64,000 nt of DNA from Taxawa tesnikishii (nom. ined.) (GCA_030247885.1 JAPDRO010000022.1:496001-560000); one strand, 5' to 3'. Shown: positions 1-12,119, numbered from the stretch's first letter. Numbers and translations: made by a program. The notes: generated by a model from the sequence alone, not told the origin.

Positions 1-492
1 TTGGGCATCTTCTTGCTCCGGCTCTTGATCAACACGCTATCATGAGAAGCCTCAGTAGGAGAGGTCGAGGATGTTGGCAAGCAGTCGTCGAGAAGAAGAG
101 CGCATTCCAACTCCAGCATAACGTTTGGCATGTGATAGCAGTGGCTTGGCGTTCCTGCGATGACAAAAACGCTTGAGTGCTTCGTCATCATCAATGATTG
201 ATGGGACGGCCATCGACTCTATCATTCTCCGTCGTTCCTCCAACAAGGGTAAACCGCCGCCCACCATCGCAACTGTTGCGATTCACATCCTAAACCAGTT
301 GGGCGACTCTACAATATACGGCTCTATGGCAGATTGTCGATAGACACGACCATACTTGGCCGCTCGGGATGGTCGCTACCCGTCCATATCAGCTTCCGCA
401 GTGAGCCGGCACTCCGAGACCTCGAGTTCCATTCCACGACTTCTTTTCTATACCGATAGCAACACCCGCTCAAGGGCGCTGGAACTTATACA
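1..492. other. Intergenic left edge, no supported gene
   Basis: There is only a 71-codon open frame on the minus strand (52-267), with no recognisable motif. It could be the tail of a gene lying outside the window, but nothing confirms that. The last 150 bases are probably the promoter of the plus-strand gene starting at 493. Confidence 0.4.
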
Positions 493-1248
493 ATGGCTCG
501 TTTCACCTCGCTCTCTTCACCTCTTCTACCCATTCTGGCATTTGCTGTCGTCGCCTGGACCCAGACAGATTCTTCAGGCGCAGCAATAGCCTCCGACATC
601 TACGCCACGGCCTCTCCTTCCTCTACACCTCATACCACCGGCACAAACACCACGTCCTCTGTTTCAATCCCTACCGCATCAGATCTCGCTCCACAGCTAT
701 TCCCCGCACCTGATTCCTCATCCAGTGCAGCCTCTTCAGCAGCATCCACTAACTACACGAACGATGACCCTACAGATAACGACGGTGGATTAGTCAACTA
801 TTACTTCGTCTTTCTAGCTATTCTCGTCGCACTCTTCCTCGTCGGCGCTTGGCTGTACTACAAACGCCGGAAGTCGGCAGCCTTCAGGCAACGTCACTCC
901 AGGCAAGACGCACTTGCACGGGATTTGGATGGCTGGCCTGGCCCAGACCAAGGACGACGGCGGTGGATACACGGAAACTGGAGGACAGGCGACGATGAGC
1001 TGAGCAGAAGGGAAGAAGGGCTGAACGAAGCAGGCGAGGCACCACCGCCGTATAAAGCTCGAACGAGCAGCGAAAGGACGAGAGAGAGCACGGAGACGTC
1101 AGAGGAAGGACCGGCAATACCCTTGAGGACGATGACGAGAGAAGGTACGACATTAAAGCCGCCAGATTATTCGGAGACAGTTGTCCAGCCTCTGCCCGAC
1201 CCAGGACGGCCTTCATCAAGTTCGGAGGCGCGTCGTCCAGACCTGTAA
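493..1248 (+). CDS. Single-pass membrane protein with two cytosolic PPxY motifs
   Basis: This is an intact single-exon gene of 251 aa. Residues 1-24 form a signal peptide. Residues 25-100 are Ser/Thr-rich with N-glycosylation sequons (NTT, NYT), as in a mucin-like stalk. Residues 101-123 are a hydrophobic transmembrane helix, followed at once by a basic KRRK stop-transfer signal. The charged cytosolic tail carries two PPxY motifs, PPPY at 184-187 and PPDY at 223-226. PPxY motifs are established ligands of WW domains, notably those of Nedd4/Rsp5 ubiquitin ligases. A role as a type I membrane adaptor or cargo that recruits Rsp5 is therefore an inference. I do not recognise a named family. The start is the first ATG, and it directly precedes the signal peptide. 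Confidence 0.8.
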   Translation: MARFTSLSSPLLPILAFAVVAWTQTDSSGAAIASDIYATASPSSTPHTTGTNTTSSVSIPTASDLAPQLFPAPDSSSSAASSAASTNYTNDDPTDNDGGLVNYYFVFLAILVALFLVGAWLYYKRRKSAAFRQRHSRQDALARDLDGWPGPDQGRRRWIHGNWRTGDDELSRREEGLNEAGEAPPPYKARTSSERTRESTETSEEGPAIPLRTMTREGTTLKPPDYSETVVQPLPDPGRPSSSSEARRPDL

Positions 1249-2082
1249 CCAATAACGTACAGATATGATGAGTGTAAGACTTTAGGGGTTCATATGGTTA
1301 GTGCATGCCATGTTTCGTCAGACCAAAGTCGACTTCGATGGGTTTATATGAGCGCTGGCGTTGCAGGAAGCGAGCCGAATGTAATTGCAGCGGGTTGTGG
1401 TGATAGGACTTTTGGGCATGCTGAGGATATCCCTGGCGCTAGGGTAGATGAGAAGTATTACACGCGTTTGCACGAAAACCACTTCGTCCTGTTTCATTGG
1501 AGAGTATGTGCAGGCTGTGGTACTTCTCAATTCGGCGGATTGATGATAAGCTCATCTCGCAGCAACATAACTCTGATGGAAATAACGCTTGCTACGCCGA
1601 TCAATCTTGTGCCTGGCCTTCCCGTTCTCATAGGTACCGCCGGGGTTTGCTGGTGTTCGACAAGGAGATGATTGGGTTTATCAGTGTTGAATATACGGAC
1701 CAGCTCGTTGTGGTGTTAAGTGGTGAGATTGAGTAGCTTGTATCACGCATACTGGAAATTTGCGCGCATTTTCTGGTCCAGATTTGGCCAACCGCTTTCC
1801 AGCACGTACATTGATCTTCCACCCTTCTTCACCTCATAGCTCAGCGGCCGTCCACTCGTGCAATCTGCGCATGTTCAGTGTTGCTCGCCTGAATCCAGGA
1901 GATCATCGCCTTCTTAGACCACCCAAATGACGGACTAGCGTTGAAGCCGCCGTCCTTTCGTTGAATACCTTTTGTTGCTGTGTAATTAGGAGGACTACTC
2001 GCTGCTATACCGTGATTATCGCACGTTTTACAACACACAATCTTACCTTTCGTCGTGTTCTTGGAAGCTATTTTGAAATGAT
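1249..2082. other. Intergenic region, no supported gene
   Basis: Only short, mutually overlapping open frames occur here on both strands, and none shows a domain or coding-like composition. It probably holds the 3' end of the PPxY gene and the promoter of the F-box-like gene. Confidence 0.4.
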
Positions 2083-3744
2083 ATGGACCAACTTCCCCCA
2101 GAGCTACTCGCCGATATCGTGGCATACCTTGCAGGTGATAACTATCACAGGAGAATCCCTCGGTGTGACCGCAATACAACACGAGTCGGACCATACGCAA
2201 CCATTTCCAGGAGCTGGCAGCGCGCCGTTGAAGACCACACGTTTCGTGCAATCGACTTGAACAGCACTGAAATACAGCGGTTCTCCGATGTCTTCCGTAC
2301 GGATCAAGTCCACAGGCAAGCGGCACTCTTGACCCTGCAACTTTGATATCGTCCTTCCATCATACACAGATGAAGCATGTGCGAGATACGAAACGGATGC
2401 GGACAGATTGCGCAATAATGAAGTCTTCTCTACAGGTATCGCAGAACTCTTCGAAGTGCTAAGCTCCTGGAAGCAGTCCGTATCGCACAGACGACCGCTG
2501 TCTCTCAATTTGTCCGAAGTGTACTCGCCCATGGATCAAGCCCGCCGCGGCTTGGATGGGTATGCCAAAGACAAACACGACTTCGATGTTGGCAAGAGAG
2601 CAGATCTTTGGAAGCACCGTTACGAACACAGCTACGTTGCGCTCACAGCTCGCACTGTGCTCCCTAGCGTGCCATGCATTACCACTTTTGATGCTTCGGC
2701 AATGTTTCATCGTTACCTCGAGCCAAGTTCAGTCGTGGCCATGACGCTCAAAATGCCGAATCTTACATCCGTCAATTGGGGATTCCACGATGATGAGCTA
2801 AGGTACCCGGCTATCCGACGGCAGAATCGCCAGGGTGAGTAGACTAGCTGGCCGCTAACAAAGAAGTTCACCTACTGACGTGTTCAGCTTTCGCTGAGCG
2901 GCTGTCCTCGTTCCACAGCCATCGTCTAGAACATTTCAAACTGTCTTTCTTCCACGAAGCCCCTTGCAACGAAGCCTTCGAAGTCCCAAGCGCACTTCAG
3001 CCAGACAACGTCGACCATTTGAGTATCTCACTCCACCGCGCTACCCAGCTTCGGAATATCACAAGAATTGACTTGCACGGCCCTATGGCCATTTCCGCTG
3101 ACTTGTTCTGGCCGTCTGATCCTTCTACAACGTCGCCGCTGTGGCCAAACGTGACGGAGTTCCATGTCTCCTTTGCGCCAACAGCACCAAATGGCGACTG
3201 GTATTTCATGCGAGATCCCGTCCAACCACCACCAGAGAACGATGAAGGCGACGACATCTTCTCTGACCATGGTACAACTTCTGATTCGGACAGCCTCAGC
3301 GAGGCGGATTCGTCGGGCTTTGATTCTGATGACTCGTTCTTTGCACCCGCGTCTCCACTACCGCTGGAGACATACAACGTAACCCGGGAAGCAAGACTGA
3401 CTGGTAGAATCCCCACTCGCGTGTTCAGAACCTGGCCCTCCCCGATCCTCATCCCGTTACTGACTGCCATGGCACGTGCGGTGGCGCGGATGCCTAAACT
3501 GCGCTCATTCGCTGCGGGTTGTGATATTCAACCTTGCGCGCGCACGAATTACTCTCTTGAAGTGTTCGACTTGGATTTTCTTGTGCCGGGGCAAACATGC
3601 AGTCGGGATAAGGAGGTGGGAGACCAACAGAAAAGGAGGCTGTATTGGACGATTCCGCGCGGTTGGCGTACGAACGATGAGTTGCAGAGTGCCTGGAGGG
3701 AGGTGATTGAGGAGGACGGCGTTGTGAGGTATGAGGAGTGGTAG
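2083..3744 (+). pseudogene. F-box-like protein, reading frame broken once
   Basis: The N-terminus (MDQLPPELLADIVAYL) is a typical F-box helix. The rest has the look of fungal F-box proteins of unknown substrate. An acidic Ser/Asp-rich stretch lies around 3240-3345, and the C-terminus is Trp/Arg-rich. A 53-bp intron (2835-2887) joins the second and third frames exactly. Near 2337-2345 the frame changes without a plausible intron: reading continues sensibly only if one base is dropped (or two added). That sign is opposite to every other break in this window. The allele may be a real pseudogene, or the base may be an insertion error. F-box proteins recruit substrates to SCF ubiquitin ligases; no partner can be named here. 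Confidence 0.6.
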
Positions 3745-3917
3745 CGGTGTTGCGGACGAGAATCCCACTTCATATGCTTGAAGAATTAGTCCCAGCCCGA
3801 CGGACGGGGTTCCTTCAGTAGTAGTTCGGCGGTACCCGAGTCGTGGCTGATGTGATGCGGCTCGTCCGTTTCACTATGAGCTTTTACTGTGAAATAACTG
3901 AAGAACAATAGGGCAGT

Positions 3918-5242
3918 CTATGACTCTTCTTCGTTACCTTCCTGCTCGGTGAGCCAGTCCCACACCGTACCCGCCTGAATCTTCACCAACTTGATATAAT
4001 CCTCCACATTCACGCTCTCATCCCTCCCCGCCATGCCGTCAGGGCTCAATCCATACGAGTACGCCGGTACGCCTCTGTAGCGCCAGAACTTGCAGTCCGT
4101 CGCGCCCATGCTCGGGATAGCAAGTGGCGTCCTTCCCTTCTTTTCCTTCCCGCCCAAGACCGCCTCAGCATTGCGCTGCACCGCTCTCACGATCTCATGC
4201 TCCGGGCTGCAGAAGTTGGGAGGATTGCTGGCCGCTTCCTGCACCTTGACTCCCGCGCCGGGGAAGTCGTCCAAGATTTTGTGGATTTGGGCGAGTGCGA
4301 TGTCGGCGGTCAGACCGATGGGCAGACGGATGTCGGTCTCGAAGACGCAGAGGCCGGGGATTGTGTTGACTTTGTCGCCACCGCGGATTGTGCCAATGTT
4401 GACGGTAGGCCGCAGCATGTTCCCGCAGCGCCTGGTCCCATGATCTCATCAATCCTCGCACGAACGTCTTCGTCGGCGAGGTGAGCGCGCAGGTCGGGGT
4501 CAAGATCGAAACCAGTAAACGATTCCAAGGCCAGGAGACGCGTGATGAGGCGTGTCGCGATCCTGATCGCGCCCTCGGAGAGATGAACGTAGGCGCCGTG
4601 CGCGGACTTTGTGCGGACAGTGAAGGTAAGACGCAGCGTGCCTTTCTCAGCGAAGCGAATGCTCTGCAGCCCCGTCGGTTCGGCGTTCAACACTACATCG
4701 CCACGCCAGATGTCTTTTCTTGCGTCGTGGTCGAGCAGATATCTGCTGCCCCACCGGCCGCCTGTTTCTTCGTCAGAGACAGCTACCAGCGCACACTTTC
4801 TGTTGCAGATCTTGTTCAAAAGATCTGAGCCAAGTAGACGACGTAGATGAGCGAACGCGGCGACCTGGGCTGCGGTGCCTGCCTTCATGTCGACGACACC
4901 GCGACCATAAATGCGGCCATTTTCAATGTCCCCGGACCAGGGTCCGTGTTTCCACTCGCCATCGTCAGACACAGGGAAGACATCAATGTGCGGATTCATA
5001 ACAAGACAAGGTCCGGGAGCGGGTTCGTTCAAGACGCTGACGACGTTGGGCATGTTGTCGCTGGCGGTGATGACGTCTGTGTGGACTCCATACTGCGACA
5101 AAAATTCGACTATTACTTGTGCTACTGCGGTGGTGTCGCCAGGCGGGTTTGGAGATGGTGCGCTGATCAAAGATTGCAGGAAGTGGACGAGTCCGTTGCG
5201 GTCAGCGTGGATGGCCGCCAGTAAGTCGTGCTTGGAAGGCAT
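3918..5242 (-). CDS. M20 family metallopeptidase (ArgE/DapE-like)
   Basis: The product is about 441 aa once a one-base gap near 4420-4424 is bridged. M20 metal-site motifs are in order: HID within NPHIDVFP, the bridging Asp in GRGVVDMKAG, the catalytic Glu pair in SDEETGG, then AEPT, and the dimerisation-domain KSAHGAYVH. The C-terminal lobe (VNIGTIRGGDKVNTIPG) is also typical. Such enzymes hydrolyse an acyl or peptide amide with two zinc ions; the substrate (acetylornithine, succinyl-diaminopimelate, a dipeptide or other) cannot be told from sequence. No signal peptide is visible, so it is probably cytosolic. The start chosen is the ATG at 5242; an in-frame ATG at 5266 is possible. The break is a missing base beside a GGG/AAC junction, like the others in this window. 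Confidence 0.85.
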
Positions 5243-5585
5243 TGTGTTGTGGTAATTGTTTACCATTGGCTCATCGATGATTGTTTGAGAAAAAGTTTCG
5301 TTGGCTCGTCTCGTTAACGTACAGCTAAATACATGGCCGAAGGATTTACTTGGATGCCATCGGCATGAGTCATATTCAGCAACATCGGTCGTCTCGTACC
5401 GATAAGTCCGACAAGAGGGGCGAAAAGCAAGCCACTTCCCTGCTAGATAGGTAGAGCAGAGCAGCCCCACGTGAATATCACGTGAGAAACTGAATGCATG
5501 CTTTCGGACGAGCGCCGCCGCGGCTTTCAGTGTCGGTGTTTGTTGTGTCAGGTGTGGTTCTTAATTGTGTGGAGGAGGCGCAGGT
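5243..5585. other. Short intergenic region
   Basis: This lies between the start of the M20 gene and the 3' end of the Zn2Cys6 gene, both transcribed leftwards. It presumably contains the M20 promoter and the terminator of the regulator. No ORF or motif is supported. Confidence 0.4.
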
Positions 5586-7567
5586 TCATCGATCCCTGAT
5601 GCGTACATATTCGTCCGCGTTGGCAAAGTATCTTCGGATCGCCGGGCCTACCGACCAGTTGGACAGAATGTTCATGTGGTCCTGTGGATTGTTAGTAAGT
5701 TCAATAGGCTGATGCCGACGGCTTTGACCCTACCATGGCTTCTTGCGTGAGATCCGTCTCTCCTGTAATCGGGTTTTGGCGAAGCGCGGCCTCAGGCGCA
5801 TGGGGCCAATCGCACGCGACCGAGAGAGCAAGTTCCCCAAGCCATTCCTTGTGAGTCTGCATTTCTGGCGTCCGGCATGCCATTTCGCGAATACCAGGCC
5901 AGTTGATAAAGTCGAAAATCATCGAGTGGGGCTCGAATAGCTGGTAAGGAGCTGGTCGGAGCCACTCCATCATCGCATCGTAGTGTTGGGGGTTGGCTGT
6001 ATCATCCACCGGAACAACGTCCTGTTCATTCATGAGTCTTGTCGGCAAGAGTTTTTTTTGGTAGTTTTGCGTACCAAAAGATGTACACGGAACCGAACTC
6101 AGTCATGCCAAAACCGTTGTTCTTAATGCCATGCACTGCGCGAACGGCGAACTGACAGAGCGTTGGGGCTCGATTGAACACTTCTTGGTCGAACAACGCG
6201 CCAATGTATGGATGCCGTCCGAATACCGTTTCTGGAGGAGTTCCTTGTCGGATCAGCGCTCTGCCATGCTGGACCACTTCGGACACTGATCGTCCCGCAG
6301 GGTCGCGATCATCCGTTACGACCAACATCGTCCAACGTGGCACGAAGAGGTTGTCGCACTGTTGACTTTGTATATCGCTAGAAAAATGATTCGCCTTCAC
6401 ACTGCTCGAGAAGGGCATATTGCCAAACAAGTTTTCAATGCTGGGGAAACGTGTACGTAGCTTCCTTGATTCGAATGGACGCGGGGATACGGACGCTGCC
6501 CTGCTTTATTGAACTGGAGAAAGCTGAACTGGCGTCGTTGTGCGCTGGGTTGCGAAGGTGCCAACGTCTTCGGATTGAGGATATCTGTCTCGGGGTCTCC
6601 CACAAGACTTCCTCAACGTCGTCAACGACTTCATGTGTCCTGAAGAAATCGGTTCTGTAGTCATAGAGTGGATAGATAAACCTGGTTTGGCGCCTCGCAG
6701 ATGGCACAGAGCGTTGAACAAGCTCTGCTTCCGCTCCCGCGGGTGGCGCACCCATGGGCGTCGCGTGCAACGGTTCTTGCGTGAGGAGGTCATCTATCCT
6801 GAGACCACGTCGTTGACTATCTCAAATCAATACCAGAGCCTCGCTGAACAGTTGTCTAGCCAAACCGGCACTCACTTTGGATGTGGTTCTGGTGGTTCTG
6901 CCGTGGATGATAATTGTCGCTTCCTTGTCGGCGGTGTGGCTGTTGCTGCGATCGGCTCGGGCTGAGAATGTAACACATCGTAAATGTCCTCGCCATGCCT
7001 CAGGCGATCAAGAAGTGCGGCAGCTTCTCCGTCAGTTCCGGCTCGTAGAGCGGCTACCAGAGATCGAAGATCTGCATGCTCGCCGACGATCTGATCAACC
7101 TTCAGCTTGCGGTGCGCATTCCTGGAAACGCCCTCGGCGACATCGTATCTGCACTCATATCCTCTCTTTTGGCACGCTGTGCAGGTTGGTCTTGTCCCAT
7201 CACACTATGTTACGCTTATCTTTTAGCAGCGTGCTTTTGCAATGGCTCTACAGCCCAAAGGTAAACACGACTAACAAAGGACAAACTTTCGCAACGTAGA
7301 TACCTACAGAAGACGAAATGGATGAAGGGTGAGGGGAGAGTGCGACAACATAAGAGATGGGCGAACCTTGCACTTCCGTTCCTGACAGCGCAAGCAAGCT
7401 GCAGCTGTCTGTTGGCGCTTTCTGGGGTTGAGAGTAGTGACGCCGCCGGTGATAGGTCCGGCCATGTGAAATGAATCGAAGGGACTGTCAGCGTCCGGGT
7501 AAGGTGTCCATGAAGCTGGGGTGGGCGTCGACAGAGCAGGCGCAAGAAGTTTATTCTTGTTCATCAT
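5586..7567 (-). CDS. Zn2Cys6 transcription factor, multi-exon
   Basis: Exon 1 (7367-7567) ends with ACLRCQERKCK. A 162-bp intron (7205-7366) splices it to CDGTRPTCTACQKRGYEC, completing the six cysteines of a fungal Zn2Cys6 binuclear cluster. A basic, leucine-containing linker follows in exon 2 (6876-7204). A 77-bp intron (6799-6875) leads to a proline/alanine-rich stretch. The C-terminal half contains a conserved block (FGRHPYIGALF ... RPAPYQLFEPH ... LSNWSVGPAIRRYF) seen in many fungal C6 and bZIP regulators (DUF3425-like). Introns 6022-6074 and 5682-5734 (53 bp each) are well supported. The joint between about 6440 and 6560 is unresolved, and one base is missing in the G-run 5988-5992. The MFS gene just upstream is on the same strand and could be a target; that is inference. 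Confidence 0.8.
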
Positions 7568-8357
7568 AAACGTGACGAGAGTGGCAATGCGGCCACGGCT
7601 AAGGGGCCCGGGCTTTTTGAACGTTCTGCCTCCTCGGGAGGACTCCACACGCGATAGGCACAATTCGTTACTTATAGGAACCAAGAGGCACCGGAGTCGA
7701 ATCCTGCAGAAGCCCGGTCTGCAAACTCCGCTGACAACGAGCCTCCTGTCTTTGCAGTTTACACGAGTACCGGATATGCGACAGCGCAATGCAGGAGACA
7801 GAGAACGGCGCCAGTGGTGGCATGCCTGTTCCTATTATCTGGTTGTGGATACCCTCGATCGATGGCCCGGATGCGAGCAGACGCGGTGCACGTGTCAGCC
7901 AATGGGAACCCACTCCGATATACGCCTACAGTTCGAAGCGTCATATGCTCCAGAGATCGCGGCCTTTTCCCGAACCCTTGGGGCGCTTAAAGCATCGATA
8001 TCTCAGCATACGACTCCTATTGCGAAGAGTCGCACATTTGCTGCAGCAGCAGCAACAACAACAACAACAACAACGTAGGGTCAGCCGTAGCATGTCTCCC
8101 ATCGAACCACCTGGTACATCACGGCACGGACGTACATCACATCATCGGTTCCGTTGACTGCATCAGCTTCTGGGATGGTCCTCCAAGGGTGGTATTAAAC
8201 AATTGTGATTCACTCAAAAAGCCACACACGTCCAGAACTGTATAAATACCGCAACAGGCTCAATCCTTCCTAGCTTGTTAAATGAGCGTCGTCAGAGGCA
8301 AGTTTTTCACCGGCAACATCGACATTACCACAACACTTTCCAGTCGCGTCGGCCTTT
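7568..8357. other. Intergenic region with a CAG/CAA repeat
   Basis: This is the likely promoter of the Zn2Cys6 gene, plus the 3' flank of the MFS gene. The short overlapping frames have no domain. A trinucleotide tract lies at 8041-8074. Confidence 0.4.
8041..8074 (+). repeat. (CAG/CAA)n microsatellite
   Basis: Four CAG-type triplets are followed by about seven CAA triplets. It is read as glutamine or asparagine in small frames, but no supported gene covers it. Confidence 0.9.
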
Positions 8358-10353
8358 TCAATGATTCCGTTCGCCAACATCCCCAGCGCGCTGCATCGCC
8401 ACAACAGCAGCATCCTCAAATCCGACCATAACACTTCCCCTCCTCAGACTATCCTCACCCTCAACCTCCTCAGCGGAAGCGGCCTCGAGTCCCTTCTCTT
8501 TCTTCAAATCCTTGCCGTCCTCCGGGACCAGCTCGGCGACTTCAGCATCCAGATTCTCGCCATACAGCGCCCTTGGGTTGAGTGAGAACGCTCCCTTTGG
8601 CACAAACGTCGCCAGGATAACGACTATGCAGAGCACCGTGAGCTGCACGCCCGCGATATTGTACACGGCAGGACGGACGTCTGTCTGTCCGCTTCCATTC
8701 CAGACGCTATCGACGTACTGACCGAGCAGCGGGTTCGCGATGGCATAGATGACGATGTACGTGCTGTACAGGAACGCCATGACGGCGCCCAGGGCGCTCA
8801 CATCCTCAGTTTCGCTCTCGACGCGCGCGAGCGAGGCCTGGATATACGCAGCCAGGCTGACGTCGCCAGCCGCCCAGCCAAAGGACACAGGAATGAAGGT
8901 GGCGGCGACAATCCAGGCCTGGCGCACTTGGCCACGTGGCGGATACCTGCTAGGAATTAGCACACCATTACAATGCTTGGCGTAGCGTACAGAATGAGGG
9001 TGCACCGGTTCTCGACAAGCCGTCTACGCGACAGGAAGACCCTTTAGAGAAGGCGGCCCTCATGAGGATGTTCCTCAAACGCGAGTACTTGCTACACATC
9101 TAAGACACTACTGTGGTAGGGCATTGCGCCAAGCAGTCGACGCTTGGCGTTGACGGCGTGTCGGGAACGCTGGCATCTGGATATGTTTTGATGGGCATCA
9201 CGTACCAGAAGGGCAAATACCAGACAATGAGCAACATGAGCGCGTCGAGACGGAGCCAGGGCATGGGCGTGCGTACGAGGTTGGTGAAAAGGAAGACGAA
9301 GAGCGCACCCAGAAGTTCGCCGAAGTTGGAGCCGCCGACCATGATCTGACTCCAGGCTGAGTTTCCGAGGTAGCGACGGGCGATGATGGGTGCGACGCCA
9401 TTCTCCAGGTACCGGTGGCCGTAGAGCGCGAACGAGTAGCCGGGAATGAGCCAGATGAATTTGCGGTTCGTGAAAAGCATCTTGGCACCGGTGTAGACGG
9501 AGAGGTAGAAGAGCTTGATGCTGGCTAGGATGCTGCGGACATAGGACGCGACGCTGACCTTACGGTCCACGGCTTCAAGAGAGGTTGAGTGAGTGGTGGT
9601 GAAGTTGAGGTTCGAGATGAAGAACCATGTGATACCGGCACAGGTGAAGAAGATGGGCGTGATGAGGAATGACATGTTGTTGCCCAAGGCAGGGATGAGT
9701 GCCAGGGCAGTGCAGAAGGCACCACCGGTGCCGGCAATCTCGTAACAGACGTGCACCAGAGCATCCATACGACGTAGCTTCTGTACGTTTCCGCCGACGA
9801 TATCGCGCGGAATGACCCGACGTATGAGCTCGACCATGCCGTACGCAACACCTGTGAAGCAGTAAATGGGGATCATGCCGTCCGTGTTGTAGCCGCCATA
9901 GTATGAGAAATCATCCGCATCGTGCGTGTCCGACCATCCGGGAGGCTTGATCCTTCCCCAGTGCCAGCATCTACGATGAGCAGGACCGCAGTCAGAAGCG
10001 CGAAGAAGACGATAGCACAACTCAGGACGAGTCTTGTGGGGTATCGTTTGATGAGTGGCGCGATCAGAATGCTGCCGACGCACTGGCAGGCCTGATTGAG
10101 TCCTTGGAGCAGGCCCAGGCGCTGAAAGGTTCGGGATGCGGTGCCCAGGACGTCGGCTTCGTAGTCGTAACGGTTGGTGGCAAGGGCTGTGATGGAACCA
10201 TTGAAGGCTTCGAGACCGAACTTGTACAGCATGATGCCGGCGATGTAGATGCAGATGTTGCGTTTCTCTTGCGCCGTGAAGAGGTGCCAACTCTCCCTGA
10301 AGGAGACCCCTTGAGTGCTGGCATGGTTGGTTGTCCTCGTTGGGGTGAAGCAA
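8358..10353 (-). CDS. MFS transporter, 5' end unresolved
   Basis: This is a polytopic membrane protein of the major facilitator superfamily with roughly twelve hydrophobic segments. The N-terminal half includes IYIAGIMLYKFGLEAFNGS and APLIKRYPTRLVLSCAIVFF. The C-terminal half includes SFGWAAGDVSLAAYIQ and YIVIYAIANPLLGQYVD. A 259-bp intron (8947-9205) joins LPFW to YPPRGQVRQAW in frame. One base is missing in the C-run near 9955-9959, where the frame changes between loops. The extreme N-terminus (about 10230-10353) is open with no clear ATG, so a 5' exon probably lies further right. The acidic, Lys-rich cytosolic tail is at the C-terminus. The substrate is unknown. The regulator gene downstream on the same strand may control it (inference). 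Confidence 0.75.
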
Positions 10354-11510
10354 GAGAAAACAGGAATATAGAGGTGACTGCAGTTACGTTGTGCTGATAC
10401 TAGGGGAAGGGATGGGGATGCTCAAGGCTCAATAACGAGTGATGGGGGTACATATACTAAGTCGCAGTGTATACAACATACGCAAGCAGTACCAAAAGGC
10501 GCAACTGAGACTGGGAAAAAACAGCCAACCTTCTATCAATCAATCAGTGCCTTGCCATAGAATACCGCATCTTGATACACGTGTATATTTGCATTGTGTG
10601 TGTAGCAACCTGCCGAGTTGATCCACAGTCTCCCAAGGTTCACCAAGGGACTTCCCTAGCTTGGCAATCTTGCGAGTCTGTGTGAGACGGTAAGAAGGAC
10701 AAGTATACGGTTGATCTCTTGGAGGCCAAGGTTGCAGCGTTAAGGCCAAGTAGAGGCTGTGCAAGAGATGGTGTGCACCTTCAGATGTGGTCGTCAACCT
10801 TACTCTCATAGAACATGTAGGGTGTGTCAGTACCATGATAGCTGAGTGGTGCGCATCGTTCCCTTCCTCTTACGTCTGTCGCACAACCAAGATACTCGAG
10901 AGAGATGGTCCAGAAAGCGCGGCGTGTGACTGAAACGCGGCGACGACGTGATTGTGGATAGAGATGCCATCGTCAAAAGGCTTTCTACCAAAGCCAGTGG
11001 ATGGCGCGCCTTCGCCCACGTGTTGGGTGCATTCCTGTGTGGTAGAAGTGAGAGCTCTTGGGACCAAGAAGTCAAGAAAGTAGAACAGATGTCCTCGAGC
11101 GCGCTCATTGGCTCGGCAAAAGCTGCCCGGAACCATTCGACATCATCGGAGAGTCCTTTGTATAGGTGCCTTCGATTCCCATTAAGAGACACTTGCAGCG
11201 TAACTCTCAGTATGGCAGAAACGTGGTATCACGCCTGAGCTTCACCGCTTCACCAACGGGGATTCAATGGAGATGTATAGAAATCTATCATCACCCAAAA
11301 GTCGCCACAAGGGCATGGACTTGCGTTGGCTTGTCCGGCAATCTGAAAAATGCGATGGCCCTGTGCGATGCTAGAGCCACAGCTACACTAGGCAGCCATA
11401 TCGACCGACCAACTGTGCGTTGATCTTCGAAGGGTGGTCATCTAAAGTTCTCAAGCAGATGGAAATGAAAGAAGCTGTGCAGCATGATTTCTCTTCTCAA
11501 GACATTATTT
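10354..11510. other. Intergenic region, no supported gene
   Basis: Overlapping open frames of 60-121 codons occur on both strands, without motifs or coding-like composition. The left end should contain the first exon and promoter of the MFS gene. Confidence 0.4.
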
Positions 11511-12119
11511 TTAGGTGTTCTTCGAGTGTACACAAAGTGCAATCCCCGTCAAGACCATACCCATGCCGATCCATGTGTCTGGTGCGACATTCAGTATGCA
11601 GGAGGGGGAGGGCAACAATGTTGTTTACGTACCTCTCGAGATGACTTTGCCCTCAGCATACCACTCACCCAACACAGTAAACAGGAAAGCCAAAGAGTTC
11701 GTGATGGGTACCGTCAGACTCAACTCTGTAGTCTCATCAGCTTCCATCTCCAGCTCCCGGCCGTCCGTCTTTACAAGCGACACAACGAGCGTAGAGCACT
11801 ACTCACCAGCCTGCCCAATCAACAAGAAGAACCACACGCTCCCGGTCAAGTTGATCAGCAATGGAAGCGCATAACTCGGCCTCCGCAGCAGATCTGCCAC
11901 TGCATACAAGATGCCGGCGATCTTGCGTTTGACAAGACTGACATTCGGATCTGTCAGATAGAGACGCTGAGGCGGTGTTTCCTTCGCCTTTCGCACGGCA
12001 GCACGCCTCATGAAGGGAGTAGTGAGACCCCATGCTGCACCGACGAGCAGGAAGCCGAGGACCCAGCGCCATATTGAAGGAGAGGTTGGAGTTGAGGGTG
12101 GATCCGGGTTCGGGTCCAT
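11511..12119 (-). CDS. TMEM234-like small membrane transporter
   Basis: There are three exons (11807-12119, 11633-11725, 11511-11578) with introns of 81 and 54 bp. All junctions keep frame and give about 157 aa. The sequence has four hydrophobic helices. Motifs are typical of the TMEM234/UPF0546 branch of the drug/metabolite transporter superfamily: WGLTTPFMRRAA in helix 1, LLINLTGSVWFF, LTVPITNSLAFLFTVLGEW, and a final IGMGMVLTGIALCV. The family sits in internal membranes and its transported compound is not known. A basic DLLRRP loop follows the first helix. The gene is divergent from the dioxygenase gene to the right; the two ATGs are 343 bp apart and probably share a promoter region. It is intact, with no frameshift. 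Confidence 0.9.

Noticed and set aside
5586-10353. Secondary-metabolite gene cluster
   Set aside because: There is a regulator and a transporter but no backbone enzyme (PKS, NRPS, terpene synthase) nearby.
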